This document shows, piece after piece, positions 15,726-24,148 of a stretch of DNA of 26,206 bases. The notes below the pieces were generated by a model. It was not told the DNA's origin and did no database searches. It was given only the letters and a program-made list of their open reading frames with translations. This stretch comes from JAFAHS01 sp046728175. GTDB lineage: Bacteria; Desulfobacterota; Binatia; Binatales; Binataceae. A program made the position numbers and the translations under genes. Location: contig JBKPEA010000154.1 in NCBI GenBank assembly GCA_046728175.1, forward strand, positions 1 to 26,206. Direction: 5' to 3'. The stretch's first letter is position 1. Every line of letters begins with the position of its first letter.

Positions 15726-16477
15726 TCATGATACCTGCCAACTGACCATCGGTTGCAACAGCCGATAGTGCAAATTGTTTCACCAGAGCGGACTCGTCCA
15801 TAGGCTCGCCGCATCACTCGATTCTATTTAACCGCGCGGTTGACTTTTGCGATACTTTTGCGGTTCTCCGGGCACCGAGTGTACGAAACGGCACAGAATT
15901 GTGCCGCGCGTCGCGAAAAAGCCCGGGAATTCCACATCTTGTGACAGAGTAGGCACGACGCACCAGACCTAGGACGAATCCTAAGTCCGGCGCGTCTGCC
16001 GTTTGCCACTCTCGCGTGCGCACAAAAGTACAGCAAAATAGGGCAGTATTGAAGCTGCGGCTCACTCATTTTCTGGCCGGAACGGGGAGGACTTGGACTG
16101 ACCTTGAACTTTTCGCTTCGACTGTTCGTTCGGCTCGCGGTGCGGCGCTTCTGGATCTTCGACAGCGTGAGCGACAACGAATACGGGATTTATTTAAATG
16201 CACTATGCGTTCGTGTCATGGCTGCAGTTCGCGATCCTTGGCCTCGCGATGCCGGCATTTGCGAAGGGAGTCTCAGTTTTGCCGTCGCCCTGCTCCTGAG
16301 CTGGGGCGAGAGCGCGGCGCTCAGATCGTTCCAGGCACTTGGCAGGATCGTGTAGCGCAAAACCCCGTGAAATTCCTAAACGATCGTTCAGGTGATTTGA
16401 CAGCCGGGACAAGCCTACCTTATTGTTCGGCGCAGAAAACGCTAACAGCAGGCGCAATGCCGGCGAGGACCACGGCG
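15726..16477. other. Upstream region of the amidohydrolase, no recognised gene
   Basis: The amidohydrolase frame stays open back to 16016, but that part has none of the family's sequence and is rich in Arg and Cys, as expected for read-through of non-coding GC-rich DNA. A 33-codon ORF at 16200-16301 (MHYAFVSWLQFAILGLAMP) resembles a signal peptide and could be a gene-start remnant. Nothing else is supported. Confidence 0.3.
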
Positions 16478-18211
16478 ATGGCGGAATTCGACATTCAGAT
16501 CAAAGGTGGAACGATCGTTGACGGGACCCGCGTTCCCGCTTTTCGCGGCGACGTATGGATCCGCGATGGCAAGGTGGTCCAAATCGGCGGACGCGCGGCC
16601 GCCTCGGCAAAGCAGGTGATCGACGCCGACGGCCTAATCGTCGCGCCCGGATTCGTCGATCTCCATACCCACTATGACGCGCAGATCCGATGGGATCCCT
16701 GGTGCACGATTTCCGGATGGCATGGCGTCACTTCGGTGGTGCTCGGCAACTGCGGATTCGGATTCTTCCCGGTCAAGCAAGATTTCCGCGAGCGCTCGAT
16801 GCTCACTATGACGCGGACCGAAGCCATCCCGTTCGAGGCGATGAAGAAGGGGATGAATTGGGACTGGGAGACCGTCCCTCAGTACCTCGATTCGCTCGAC
16901 CGAGCACCAAAGGGCGTCAACTGCATTCAGTACATGCCGACCGCATCGCTGATGACGTACGTGATGGGACTCGAAGCCGCGAAGACTCGTCCGGCCACGC
17001 CCGAGGAGCGCTCGCTGATGGCGCGGATCCTCGACGAAGGCATGGACGCGGGATTGTGCGGGTTTTCAATTCAGCGCCTCGGTCCCAACTCGACCCAGGC
17101 CGACTTCGACGGCTCGCCGATGGTTACCGATACGATGTGTGACGAGGACATTCTGAATCTGGCGCGCGTGCTGCGAAATCGCGACGAAGGGTTTATCCAG
17201 ATTACTCAGGCAACCGGCCAGATGCAGAAGGATCGGGAGTTCGTGGAGACCCTTGCTGCGGAAGCGCGCCGGCCGATTCTCCACAATCTCGTCGCCGCCA
17301 CTCCGCGCGATCCGGAATTTCATAAGCGCGGGATGAGGTGGCTCGAGCAGGCCAATTCGCGCGCCCTGCCTATCTTCGGCCAGGCTGCGACCTTGCGCAC
17401 CGGATTCGCCTTCACCTTGGAGCATTGGAATCTTTACGATGCGAGTCCCGCTTGGCGCGCCGTCACTACTGGGACCAAAGCAGAGAAGATCGCCAAGATG
17501 AGGGATCCCGAGTTGCGCGCCGCCATCAAACGGGAACAGGAAGATGCGAACCGCCGCCTCGAACTGATCCAGGCAGCAATCGGAGGCCCGCTTCGGAAGC
17601 TGATCGTCCAGCATGTCAACGATCAGCCCGAACTCGAGCAGTACGTGGGCAAAACGCTCGCCCAGATCGCCGAAGAATGGGGCAAGGATATGATCGATAC
17701 GATGCTCGATCTGTCGATCGCCGGCGATCTCAAGGTCGAGTTTCTCGGGCCCGATCGCGGCTCGAGTGCGCAGTTCACCTCCGAACTGATCAAGGATTCG
17801 CCGTTTACATTCCCGGGCGTTTCCGACGGCGGGGCGCATACCAAGTTTTTCACCGGTGGCGCATATACGACCGACTTCCTGCGCTGGCTCGTGCGCGATG
17901 AGAAAAAGCTTTCGCTGGAGGAGGCGCACTATCGGCTATCAGCGCTTCCCGCGCATGCGGCAGGGTTCCGCGACCGCGGCGTGCTGCGCGAAGGCGCGTC
18001 GGCCGACGTCGTGGTCTATGACCTGAATGCGCTGGACACCACTCCCGAATGGGTCGGCGAAGTGGTCCATGATTTCCCGGGTGGCGAATGGCGTCGCGTA
18101 ATCCGCGCCCATGGATACCGATCGATCATCGTGAATGGTCAGGAGACCTTCCACGATAGCAAACCGACCGGCGCGACTCCGGGTCAGTTGCTGCGCCACG
18201 GCCACGCATAA
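16478..18211 (+). CDS. N-acyl-D-amino-acid deacylase-type amidohydrolase
   Basis: An intact 577-residue member of the amidohydrolase superfamily, D-aminoacylase/dihydroorotase-like branch. It hydrolyses amide bonds of N-acyl-D-amino acids or related compounds in the cytoplasm. Residues 1-60 form the small beta-sandwich (FDIQIKGGTIVDGTRVPA). The metal site begins with His63-x-His65 in VDLHTHYDAQ. Cys92 in GNCGFG is the bridging Cys seen in D-aminoacylase. Asp450 in SDGGAH is the catalytic Asp. The C-terminus returns to the sandwich (GASADVVVYDLNALDTTP). Start ATG 16478 has GAGG ~9 nt upstream, and ATG 16457 in frame is an alternative. The substrate is not predictable. A truncated dienelactone hydrolase gene converges on it from the other strand. 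Confidence 0.9.
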   Translation: MAEFDIQIKGGTIVDGTRVPAFRGDVWIRDGKVVQIGGRAAASAKQVIDADGLIVAPGFVDLHTHYDAQIRWDPWCTISGWHGVTSVVLGNCGFGFFPVKQDFRERSMLTMTRTEAIPFEAMKKGMNWDWETVPQYLDSLDRAPKGVNCIQYMPTASLMTYVMGLEAAKTRPATPEERSLMARILDEGMDAGLCGFSIQRLGPNSTQADFDGSPMVTDTMCDEDILNLARVLRNRDEGFIQITQATGQMQKDREFVETLAAEARRPILHNLVAATPRDPEFHKRGMRWLEQANSRALPIFGQAATLRTGFAFTLEHWNLYDASPAWRAVTTGTKAEKIAKMRDPELRAAIKREQEDANRRLELIQAAIGGPLRKLIVQHVNDQPELEQYVGKTLAQIAEEWGKDMIDTMLDLSIAGDLKVEFLGPDRGSSAQFTSELIKDSPFTFPGVSDGGAHTKFFTGGAYTTDFLRWLVRDEKKLSLEEAHYRLSALPAHAAGFRDRGVLREGASADVVVYDLNALDTTPEWVGEVVHDFPGGEWRRVIRAHGYRSIIVNGQETFHDSKPTGATPGQLLRHGHA

Positions 18212-18224
18212 GCGGCGTCATTTC

Positions 18225-18745
18225 TAACAGCTCGATGAGCTTGTCGAAAGCGCGGGCGGCTTGCTTCTCTTTGTAGACGGGACACGCCCGGAGTCGTCCA
18301 TCCGTGATAGGCGCCGTCATAGGTTTCGCAGTGGTATTCGTCGCCCCATGAGGCCAGCGCGCGACCGAGCTTCTCGATTGCTTCAGCAGGCATGCTCTGA
18401 TCGTTGACCGCATGTCCGAAGTAGAGACGCGCCTTGATGCGCGGCAGCACATGATGCGGACTGGCGGTGGCGTCTGTATAAAGACCACCTCCATGAAACG
18501 ACGCTGCCGCTGCGATTTTGTCCGCACGCACCGCCGCCGTTCGCATCGCAAATGCGCCGGTGAAGCAGTATCCCACCACGCCCAACTTGCCCGCGCTCAC
18601 CGATTCGCGCGAAGCGAGGAAGTCGACATATGTAGCGGCGTCGCGCTCGACTCGATCCGGCGTCATTGGAGCGGCAAGCTCCGCGAAGCGTTTCATCGTG
18701 CGCGCTTCACCGCTTGGTCCGGGACCGAAGAGGACGCCGACCCGG
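18225..18745 (-). pseudogene. Dienelactone hydrolase family protein, truncated and frameshifted
   Basis: Minus-strand reading gives TPDRVERDAATYVDFLASRE and KLGVVGYCFTGAFAMR with the nucleophile Cys, then AASFHGGGLYTDA. The Asp follows in GHAVNDQSMPAE and the His in DGAYHGWTTPG, so the whole Cys-Asp-His triad is present. One extra base near 18288 shifts the end; the other frame continues PVYKEKQAARAFDKLIELL. The ~70-90 N-terminal residues of the usual ~230 are missing, and homology begins only at about 18745. It is probably inactive. Family enzymes cleave dienelactones in aromatic catabolism, though many act on other esters. Confidence 0.8.
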
Positions 18746-18748
18746 TGA

Positions 18749-18832
18749 ACGATCGACGCTGAGAAGTGCGGGCTGTGCGTCGGCGATCCGTCCAAGAAGG
18801 ACGACTTCAAGGACGCGCGGCTGATTCCGTAA
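18749..18832 (+). pseudogene. Unidentified C-terminal tail with a CxxC motif
   Basis: A 27-codon stretch on the plus strand reads TIDAEKCGLCVGDPSKKDDF and KDARLIP to TAA 18830-18832. Codon choice (AAG, GAC, GAT, CTG) looks coding and an in-frame stop lies just upstream. It sits exactly where dienelactone hydrolase homology stops, suggesting a junction between two gene fragments. No family recognised. Confidence 0.25.
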
Positions 18833-18883
18833 GTCACTGCGCAAACGCGAAGCGGAGACTAGTGGGCAAATTCCGATATTTTG

Positions 18884-18920
18884 CACACGCCCCTTATGCG
18901 AATTGTGCTATTGGCGTGTG
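18884..18920. promoter_or_regulatory. 8-bp inverted repeat, operator-like
   Basis: CACACGCC (18884-18891) and GGCGTGTG (18913-18920) are exact reverse complements 21 bp apart, about 25 bp upstream of a well-formed ribosome-binding site (AGGAG 18935-18939). This is consistent with a regulated promoter of a gene whose body has been lost. Confidence 0.35.
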
Positions 18921-18945
18921 GTCAAGAAACTACTAGGAGAATGCA

Positions 18946-18996
18946 ATGAGAGACTTCTCGGCCCCGTCAATGCTGCCCAGGTTCAGACGGAGTTAG
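18946..18996 (+). pseudogene. Start of a lost gene (16 codons)
   Basis: AGGAG lies 6 nt before ATG 18946, the best ribosome-binding site in this stretch. The frame MRDFSAPSMLPRFRRS ends at TAG 18994-18996. Either a very short peptide or the start of a gene that has been cut off. Confidence 0.25.
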
Positions 18997-19227
18997 CTCC
19001 ATCTATCTGATACCTGGCGGCAAAGCGGGGGTGCAGGTCAGGATAACAAGGCGATTGTGGGTCGAAAGAGCCGAGTTTCCGAGCTGATTAAGATGGCATT
19101 CAGGACGATCGCGATCGTCTCGCTTTGGTACGGCCCAAGGGAGCGGTCCAGGTTCTCAATCCTCTGCTCGATCTTTGAAGAACACGGCAAATTAATCCTG
19201 GGGGCGTGGGTACTGGCTCCAATAATT

Positions 19228-19440
19228 TCACAATCGATTCAGGAGCTTTTCTGAGTCAAAGGTAGTGTTTGGTCCTTCGATCTGCGCTGCGCCACTCACG
19301 AGGTAAATTCCCTCGCCGCCAGTAGCGCTGAAGAATGTGCTGTTGACGTGGTTGAAAGCCGAGCCGGCGTCGTTGAAGATGCCGCCCGAAAAAACGCCGA
19401 CGACGGTTGCGCGCTTCCTCTTGAGTGTGTTCTTGATTCG
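19228..19440 (-). pseudogene. Beta-helix-type surface protein, possible C-terminal remnant
   Basis: The minus-strand frame ending at TGA 19228-19230 reads VVGVFSGGIFNDAGSAFNHV, NSTFFSATGGEGIYLVSG and NTTFDSEKLL. The Gly/Asn/Thr/Ser-rich pattern 'GG.FND.GSA...NSTF' resembles right-handed beta-helix repeat proteins of the cell surface, and codon third positions are GC-biased as in real genes. The upstream part overlaps the next plus-strand gene and is not coding. Low confidence. Confidence 0.3.
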
Positions 19441-19508
19441 GTAGCGAACGCGAGAGTCACGGGAAGTTCGAAACGGTTTCATCCCAAGTTCGATAAGAGG
19501 GCGGTAAC

Positions 19509-20540
19509 ATGTCATCAGGACATCTGGTTCAGACCGCGGATCTTCGAATGCACTACCTGCAGCGCGGGACCGGCGAGCCCGTGGTGCTGATTCATGGATT
19601 CCCCGAGACCTCTTACAGCTGGAGACATCAGTTGGCCGCGCTTTCGGAGCATTATGCAGTGTTTGCTCCTGACACCCGCGGATTTGGCCAGACCGACAAA
19701 CCGGGAATTCGTTTGACACGTCAGATACTCGCGCAAGATGTGATCAATTTCATGGATGCGCTTGGGATCGAACGTGCGGCTATCGTGGGCCACGACTGGG
19801 GCGGCATTATCGCGTTCAAGCTGGCTATAGACTGGCCGCATCGAGTAACCCGGCTCGCGCTACTCGATACCTTGTGCACGGTCTGGCCGCGACCCGCGCA
19901 GCATGGGTATTGGTTCAAGGCGGAACCTTATCCGGAGGAGTTCTTCGCCAAGTATCATCGCGGATTTATCGAGACCGTTATCACCGGCAAGAGTTCAACG
20001 CCGCTGCCGGGGCGTCCCGAATCGCCGTGGAGCTACATATCTGCGCCACCTCGAACGTGGGCCGGCGCCGACGACCTGGAGCAGTACGCGCGAGCGTTTG
20101 CAGATCCAGCTTCACATGCGCACGCGATTTCGTATTACCGGGACGCGCTGCCGTTTCATATCGTGCAAGAGGATTCGAGCGCCGCACACGGCGAGCGTTT
20201 CGAATATCTGAGTCCGCTAAAGATTGCCGAGATGTGGCTGCATCCCGAGGGTTACGACAAGCATCCGCTATTCCCGAATTACATGGACTACGGGCCGGAA
20301 GATCGGCATAAGCGATTCACCGCGCCGGCGCTATGGTTGTACGCGCGCCCAACAAGGGGCGGGACGAGTGCGGCTACGGCTGTCGAAAAAGTGCCAAGCG
20401 GGAGTCCGTTTCTGGATCAGTTCTCGCGCTATTTTCCGGATCTGCGTGCGCGACCGATCAACGCCGGGCACTTTTTTATCGAGGAAGCTCCTGAGCCCAC
20501 CAACCGTTTTCTGCTGGAGTTCCTGAAGGGACGGATCTGA
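19509..20540 (+). CDS. Alpha/beta hydrolase, epoxide hydrolase / haloacetate dehalogenase type
   Basis: An intact 343-residue alpha/beta-hydrolase. The oxyanion motif is HGFPET (residues ~29-34). The nucleophile is Asp96 in GHDWGG, and an Asp here means epoxide hydrolases and haloalkane/haloacetate dehalogenases rather than esterases (Ser). His321 in NAGHFFIEE is the catalytic base. The variable cap lies at ~130-240. Start ATG 19509 is preceded by GAGGGCGG ~5 nt upstream. Products would be diols or 2-hydroxyacids, but the sequence cannot separate epoxide from C-halogen substrates. It lies 180 bp before the CoA-transferase on the same strand and may share a catabolic role. Confidence 0.88.
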   Translation: MSSGHLVQTADLRMHYLQRGTGEPVVLIHGFPETSYSWRHQLAALSEHYAVFAPDTRGFGQTDKPGIRLTRQILAQDVINFMDALGIERAAIVGHDWGGIIAFKLAIDWPHRVTRLALLDTLCTVWPRPAQHGYWFKAEPYPEEFFAKYHRGFIETVITGKSSTPLPGRPESPWSYISAPPRTWAGADDLEQYARAFADPASHAHAISYYRDALPFHIVQEDSSAAHGERFEYLSPLKIAEMWLHPEGYDKHPLFPNYMDYGPEDRHKRFTAPALWLYARPTRGGTSAATAVEKVPSGSPFLDQFSRYFPDLRARPINAGHFFIEEAPEPTNRFLLEFLKGRI

Positions 20541-20720
20541 TCGCCCATCCGTGCGACTCAGCTAGGGACCTGCGGGCAGAGGCGGCAGTGATGCGGCCGG
20601 TATCGAGTGCAGGCGCAGGGAATCCGCAGGTTGATGTGCTGGACAATTCAGTCAAGGCGAACGAATATCCGTGTGCCGAGGCGACCTGCCCGCGCACTCG
20701 CGCGATGAGAGGTTTCACTC
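20541..20720. other. Short spacer between hydrolase and CoA-transferase genes
   Basis: No terminator or separate gene is evident. The CoA-transferase ribosome-binding site GAGAGG is at 20706-20711. Co-transcription of the two genes is possible. Confidence 0.3.
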
Positions 20721-21971
20721 ATGTCGAACATGCCACAGATGCTCGAGGGTTATCGCGTGCTGGATTTCAGCCAATTCGTGGCGGGACCTACCTGCAGCAG
20801 AATCCTGGCCGAGATGGGCGCGGAAGTTATCAAGGTGGAGATAGCGCCCGAGGGTGATCGCACGCGATCGGCCGGGTTGAAGCCGCTCGAAGGCAAGCAC
20901 AAGAGCACTACGCACAGCACCTATTACATGCAGCACAACCACAGCAAATTGAGCATCGCGCTCGACCTGAGGAAGGCGGCGGCGCGCGAGCTGGTGTTGG
21001 CGATGGTGCCCAAGGTGGACGTGGTGGTAGAGAATTTCGCGCCCGGGGTGATGAAGCGGATGGGCTTTTCCTACGAAGACCTGAACCGCGTCAACCCGAA
21101 GATCATCATGTGCTCGATCTCGATGGCCGGTCAGACTGGGCCGCTCTCGACCCGCGCGGGCTACGATCCAATCGGACAATCGTACGCGGGGATCACCGAC
21201 GGGATGGGGGAAAAAGATCGGGCGCCATCGGTCACGACCATGGCGATTGGCGACGTTTCCACCGGCGTCGCGTCCGCGATGGCGGTGGGTTTCGCGATCA
21301 TTCATCGCGATCGCACCGGCAAAGGGCAGCATCTCGACGCTTCGCTGGTCGACACCTACTTCCACATGCACGACTCGAACGTGCCGATGGTTGCGCTGCG
21401 CGGCGACAAGTTTAAACCGACCCGCGCGGGAAGCATTCCAGCGAGAGTCCCGCTCATCGGTATCTATCCGTGCGCCGGCGGATACGTTTACCTATGCCTC
21501 GTCGCGCATCAGTGGCCGCAACTGGTGCGAGCGATGCGGATGCCGGAACTGAGCAAGGATCCGCGCTTTCAAGGCGCGCGCCTTCGGGCCCAGAACAGCG
21601 ATGATCTCGAAGCGATAATCAAGCAATGGTTTGCGGGCTTTGAAAAGCGCGACGATGCGATCGCGGCGCTCGAAAAGGAACGCGTGCCCTGCGCGCCGGT
21701 GCTGACGTTGAATGAGGCGATGCGCCATCCCCATCTGAATGAGCGCAAGACCGTCCGATGGATCGACGATCCGATCCTGGGCAAAATTGCGATTCCGGGT
21801 TTGCCGGTAAAATTCTCTGACTGGCCGGATCGGACCGAGCTTCGCTCCGCGCGACTCGGCGAGGACAACGAGAGAATCCTGCACGACGTGCTCGAGATGA
21901 CTGACGATCAGATCGCAAAACTCTACGCGGATGGCGTGTTAGTCAGAGATCCGCTGCTGGTACAGTCATAG
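20721..21971 (+). CDS. CaiB/BaiF-family (class III) CoA-transferase
   Basis: An intact 416-residue family III CoA-transferase, which moves CoA between acyl groups via an enzyme-bound aspartyl-CoA. It begins LEGYRVLDFSQFVAGPTCS and MGAEVIKVEIAPEGD, both standard for the family. Asp178 in IGDVSTGV aligns with the catalytic Asp (169 in formyl-CoA transferase). The linker and C-terminal domain end in LGEDNERILHDVLEMTDDQI, again typical. Start ATG 20721 has GAGAGG 9 nt upstream; an in-frame ATG three codons later is possible. These enzymes activate carnitine, bile acids, succinate or xenobiotic acids. The donor and acceptor are not predictable here. Confidence 0.92.
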   Translation: MSNMPQMLEGYRVLDFSQFVAGPTCSRILAEMGAEVIKVEIAPEGDRTRSAGLKPLEGKHKSTTHSTYYMQHNHSKLSIALDLRKAAARELVLAMVPKVDVVVENFAPGVMKRMGFSYEDLNRVNPKIIMCSISMAGQTGPLSTRAGYDPIGQSYAGITDGMGEKDRAPSVTTMAIGDVSTGVASAMAVGFAIIHRDRTGKGQHLDASLVDTYFHMHDSNVPMVALRGDKFKPTRAGSIPARVPLIGIYPCAGGYVYLCLVAHQWPQLVRAMRMPELSKDPRFQGARLRAQNSDDLEAIIKQWFAGFEKRDDAIAALEKERVPCAPVLTLNEAMRHPHLNERKTVRWIDDPILGKIAIPGLPVKFSDWPDRTELRSARLGEDNERILHDVLEMTDDQIAKLYADGVLVRDPLLVQS

Positions 21972-22102
21972 GCCGTGCCCAAACAACCTACTTGGCTGGC
22001 CCGGTCTTTGGGTCCCGTTTGGCTTCGTCGATGGAATGCCAGTTGCCCTCCGGCTGACGGGGAGACCAGTCAGCGAAGCGTTGCTCTACCCTGTTGCAAA
22101 CG

Positions 22103-22125
22103 CTTTCCACAAAGCCTTTGGAAAG
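22103..22125. terminator. Hairpin between convergent genes
   Basis: CTTTCC...GGAAAG with complementary inner bases forms a short stem with a bulge. A second hairpin, TGTGGCGC (22182-22189) with GCGCCACA (22197-22204), abuts the stop of the minus-strand esterase. Neither has a T-run. They may jointly end transcription from both sides. Confidence 0.3.
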
Positions 22126-22181
22126 AGTGACCGGCCGCCCGCGGTCTCATAAGGCAAAACTCGATGAGTTCTGGCAGGTCC

Positions 22182-22204
22182 TGTGGCGCTGTGGAAGCGC
22201 CACA
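22182..22204 (-). terminator. Hairpin immediately after the esterase stop codon
   Basis: A perfect 8-bp GC-rich stem with a 7-nt loop directly follows TAA 22205-22207 on the minus strand. No U-tract follows, so it would be a non-canonical or Rho-assisted end. Confidence 0.4.
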
Positions 22205-23176
22205 TTAAACCAGCGCGCGTCTCAGCGCGCGAAGGGCGTCAGCTACAGAACGCTTCGTCACCTCCGCGTCGACGGCAATTTCGTAACCGTGATAGGCACC
22301 TGGATAGAGATGCAGCTCGGTTGGCACGCCTGCGGCCAACAGGCGCTTGGCATAGTCGAGATTCTCGTCACAGAAGATGTCAAGAGCCCCGGTGCTGATA
22401 TAAGTCGCGGGTAGTCCCTTCAGACTTTCGGCTCGCGCGGCGGCCGCGTAGGCCGGGATGTCCGGCCCCCCCGGCTCGCAGCTCAAGAGCGACCGCCAGC
22501 CGAAGCGGTTGCTGGCGGCAGTCCAGACGAATTCGCCGGCATAGGGATGAGGTGGTTTGCGGGCCACGGTGCGGTCGTCGATCATCGGATATTTCAGTCG
22601 CTGAAAGATAATCGGCACCTCTCCCCGGTCGCGAGCCAGCAGCGCTAGCGCGGCAGCGAGTCCCCCACCCGCACTTTCGCCTCCGATCGCGATGCGCCCG
22701 GGGTCGACCCCAAGCCCATCGGCATTGTCGTGAAGCCATTTGAGCGTGGCGTAGCAATCCTCGACCGGTCCCGGATGCGGCGTCTCCGGGGCGAGCCGGT
22801 AGTCGACCGAGACGACAACACAGCCTATCTCGCTCACCAAAGCCTTATTCTGGATCTCATTCATCTCGGGGCTGCCGAGGACATAGCCGCCGCCGTGGAT
22901 CTGGAGATATCCCGCTCGCAGGGCTGACGCAGAGGGCGGGCTGTAGATCAATACGCGGACATCAGGAGCGCCTGACGGCCCCGGTATCCGCAGTTCCTCC
23001 ACCCGCACGTCAGATGGCGGCGCCGCGGCACCCTGCTGGCGCAGCATCTCTGCTAGTCCGGCACGAATCTGGGGCAGCGCCTCCGTCGAAAAATCGAAGC
23101 TGGGCATGCGTTCAAGCCCGACAAGCAGCTCAGGATCAACTAGATGTCGCGTATCCATTAGATGTCGCGTATCCAT
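22205..23176 (-). CDS. HSL-family alpha/beta hydrolase (esterase/lipase)
   Basis: An intact carboxylesterase of the hormone-sensitive lipase (bacterial family IV) group, 323 residues from ATG 23174-23176. HGGGYVLGSPEM holds the HGGG oxyanion hole. Ser168 in GGESAGGG is the nucleophile. FCDENLDY near the C-terminus supplies the acid and PGAYHGYE the His. The N-terminus reads MDTRHLMDTRHL because the first 18 bp are duplicated in tandem. The upper ATG has GAGGAG only 3 nt away, and the second ATG (23156-23158) restores a plausible original start. It would hydrolyse short-chain esters in the cytoplasm. It converges on the CoA-transferase gene. Confidence 0.9.
   Translation of the reverse strand: MDTRHLMDTRHLVDPELLVGLERMPSFDFSTEALPQIRAGLAEMLRQQGAAAPPSDVRVEELRIPGPSGAPDVRVLIYSPPSASALRAGYLQIHGGGYVLGSPEMNEIQNKALVSEIGCVVVSVDYRLAPETPHPGPVEDCYATLKWLHDNADGLGVDPGRIAIGGESAGGGLAAALALLARDRGEVPIIFQRLKYPMIDDRTVARKPPHPYAGEFVWTAASNRFGWRSLLSCEPGGPDIPAYAAAARAESLKGLPATYISTGALDIFCDENLDYAKRLLAAGVPTELHLYPGAYHGYEIAVDAEVTKRSVADALRALRRALV
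23141..23176. repeat. Perfect 18-bp tandem duplication spanning the esterase start codon
   Basis: TAGATGTCGCGTATCCAT occurs twice head to tail (23141-23158 and 23159-23176). On the minus strand each unit encodes MDTRHL, so the duplication adds six residues and a second start codon in frame. Confidence 0.95.
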
Positions 23177-23656
23177 GAACTCCTCTTCACAGGGATTGAA
23201 AATAAACCTCTGTCACCAAATCGCGGCTACCGGCGCATGTACGTCAATATCCAGAAGAGGCTCGCCCGGCAAGCAGAGAATCACAAGACCGCCCGACACT
23301 CTGCGGGCGATCAGCTAACAGGCTTTCATATCGTCTTTGAATACGACGATCGGGAATCCTTTTCTCGCGGTTGCCATTCAGTGCGTCGACGAATTCGCTG
23401 GTCGATGAAGTATCCGACAAAAGCCTCCTTAGTTTTCGCGGCGGTCTGATGAGTTCGTTCGGAGACCTCGGGACGAAGATCAGCTCCGTCGAGACGGCGA
23501 TTGACTCTCTCGAACGGTCAATCCGGTTGAAGTGAAAAGCCGACAGGCTGATCACGAACGCGACTTCGCTGCCGAGAGTTGGATCAAGGAGTCGGAGCAC
23601 CCACCTCACTAGTTCGACTACGCACCTTCAGGGGATATCGGCGGTCATGCTCCAAA
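23177..23656. other. Non-coding or decayed stretch
   Basis: No gene family recognised. A short plus-strand frame at 23448-23534 (MSSFGDLGTKISSVETAIDS) and a neighbouring-frame stretch at about 23520-23610 (SRQADHERDFAAESWIKESE) look weakly coding and could be one decayed small coiled-coil protein. No ribosome-binding site supports it. Confidence 0.25.
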
Positions 23657-23776
23657 TCATTTACGTAGGGGGTAAAACTTTGCGACCGTCTCCGCGCCGA
23701 AGACGCTCGCGACCGCCTTCTGGGTCAATCTTGCCGCTTTACGCGTCTCCAGAATCAGACGTCCAAATGTCTTCAT
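23657..23776 (-). pseudogene. XRE-type helix-turn-helix regulator, N-terminal remnant
   Basis: From ATG 23774-23776 the minus strand reads MKTFGRLILETRKAARLTQK then AVASVFGAE. 'FG..I...R...KLTQK.VA' is the opening helix-turn of XRE/HTH_3 DNA-binding domains. The frame then diverges before helix 3 and stops at TGA 23657-23659, after 39 residues. It is cut inside the domain. It lies beside att copy 3 and is likely a leftover regulator of an integrated element. Confidence 0.6.
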
Positions 23777-24006
23777 CTTCTCCGTCCCTTGCAGCCTTCT
23801 CGCTGGACGAGCAAGGCGTCGACTTCGAATTTATCCCTTCCGAGATTTCCCTTTGTCCGACCGTACCCGGTTCGGTTTTCCGGAATATTGAGGCTTTTTG
23901 GGCCGTTTTGGGGTGACCTCGATCGACCGGAAAATCGGTAAAAGTCCCTGATTTTGCTGGAGAATCAAGCACTTTCTCGGTACCGGGCTGCGAGTCCAGC
24001 GGGGCG

Positions 24007-24029
24007 GTTCAATTCCCCCGCCTCCACCA
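24007..24029 (+). other. Attachment-site-like copy 3: 3' end of a tmRNA gene
   Basis: TTCAATTCCCCC with CGCCTCCACCA (one C fewer than in copy 1) is again a tmRNA 3' end. The upstream ~300 bp contain no tag-peptide frame (ANDN..LAA type) and no 5' acceptor half, so it is not an intact ssrA gene. The flank downstream (CTCCTGATTTCCTGAGC...TTTTGCG, then GGGACGGTTTCAGGGACG) is a diverged version of the flanks of copies 1 and 2. Confidence 0.6.
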
Positions 24030-24085
24030 TTAAAAACTCCTGATTTCCTGAGCTTTTGCGTTCCTCCGATCTCTAAGGGACGGTT

Positions 24086-24141
24086 TCAGGGACGCTCCTC
24101 GGCGGAACGTTTGACCAGAGTCTTCTCGAATAGTCGGTTTA
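24086..24141 (-). pseudogene. Tyrosine recombinase C-terminal remnant 3 (candidate)
   Basis: The minus strand reads INRLFEKTLVKRSAEERP to TGA 24086-24088. The spacing from att copy 3 and the pattern 'KTL.K....(K/E)..P-stop' match the tails of remnants 1 and 2. Only ~18 residues are left, so the identification depends mainly on position and the shared stop-codon flank. Confidence 0.4.
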
Positions 24142-24148
24142 TCCCCCC

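Larger units (their letters stand above)
18833..19227. other. Intergenic stretch with operator-like repeat and a 16-codon gene start
   Basis: Apart from the inverted repeat at 18884-18920 and the mini-ORF at 18946-18996, no gene is recognised. An ORF at 19057-19254 has no family signature. Confidence 0.3.

Noticed and set aside
16200..16301. 33-codon ORF with a signal-peptide-like sequence
   Set aside because: It has no ribosome-binding site and nothing downstream in frame. It is mentioned only in the spacer note.
16016..16477. N-terminal extension of the amidohydrolase to a 731-residue protein
   Set aside because: The frame is open but carries no family sequence. The normal family length and a ribosome-binding site support ATG 16478.
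17066..17929. Minus-strand ORF of 287 codons inside the amidohydrolase
   Set aside because: It is a shadow of an intact, motif-bearing gene on the plus strand.
22094..22414. Plus-strand ORF antisense to the esterase end
   Set aside because: Most of it is a shadow of the esterase. The short unique start shows no family signature.
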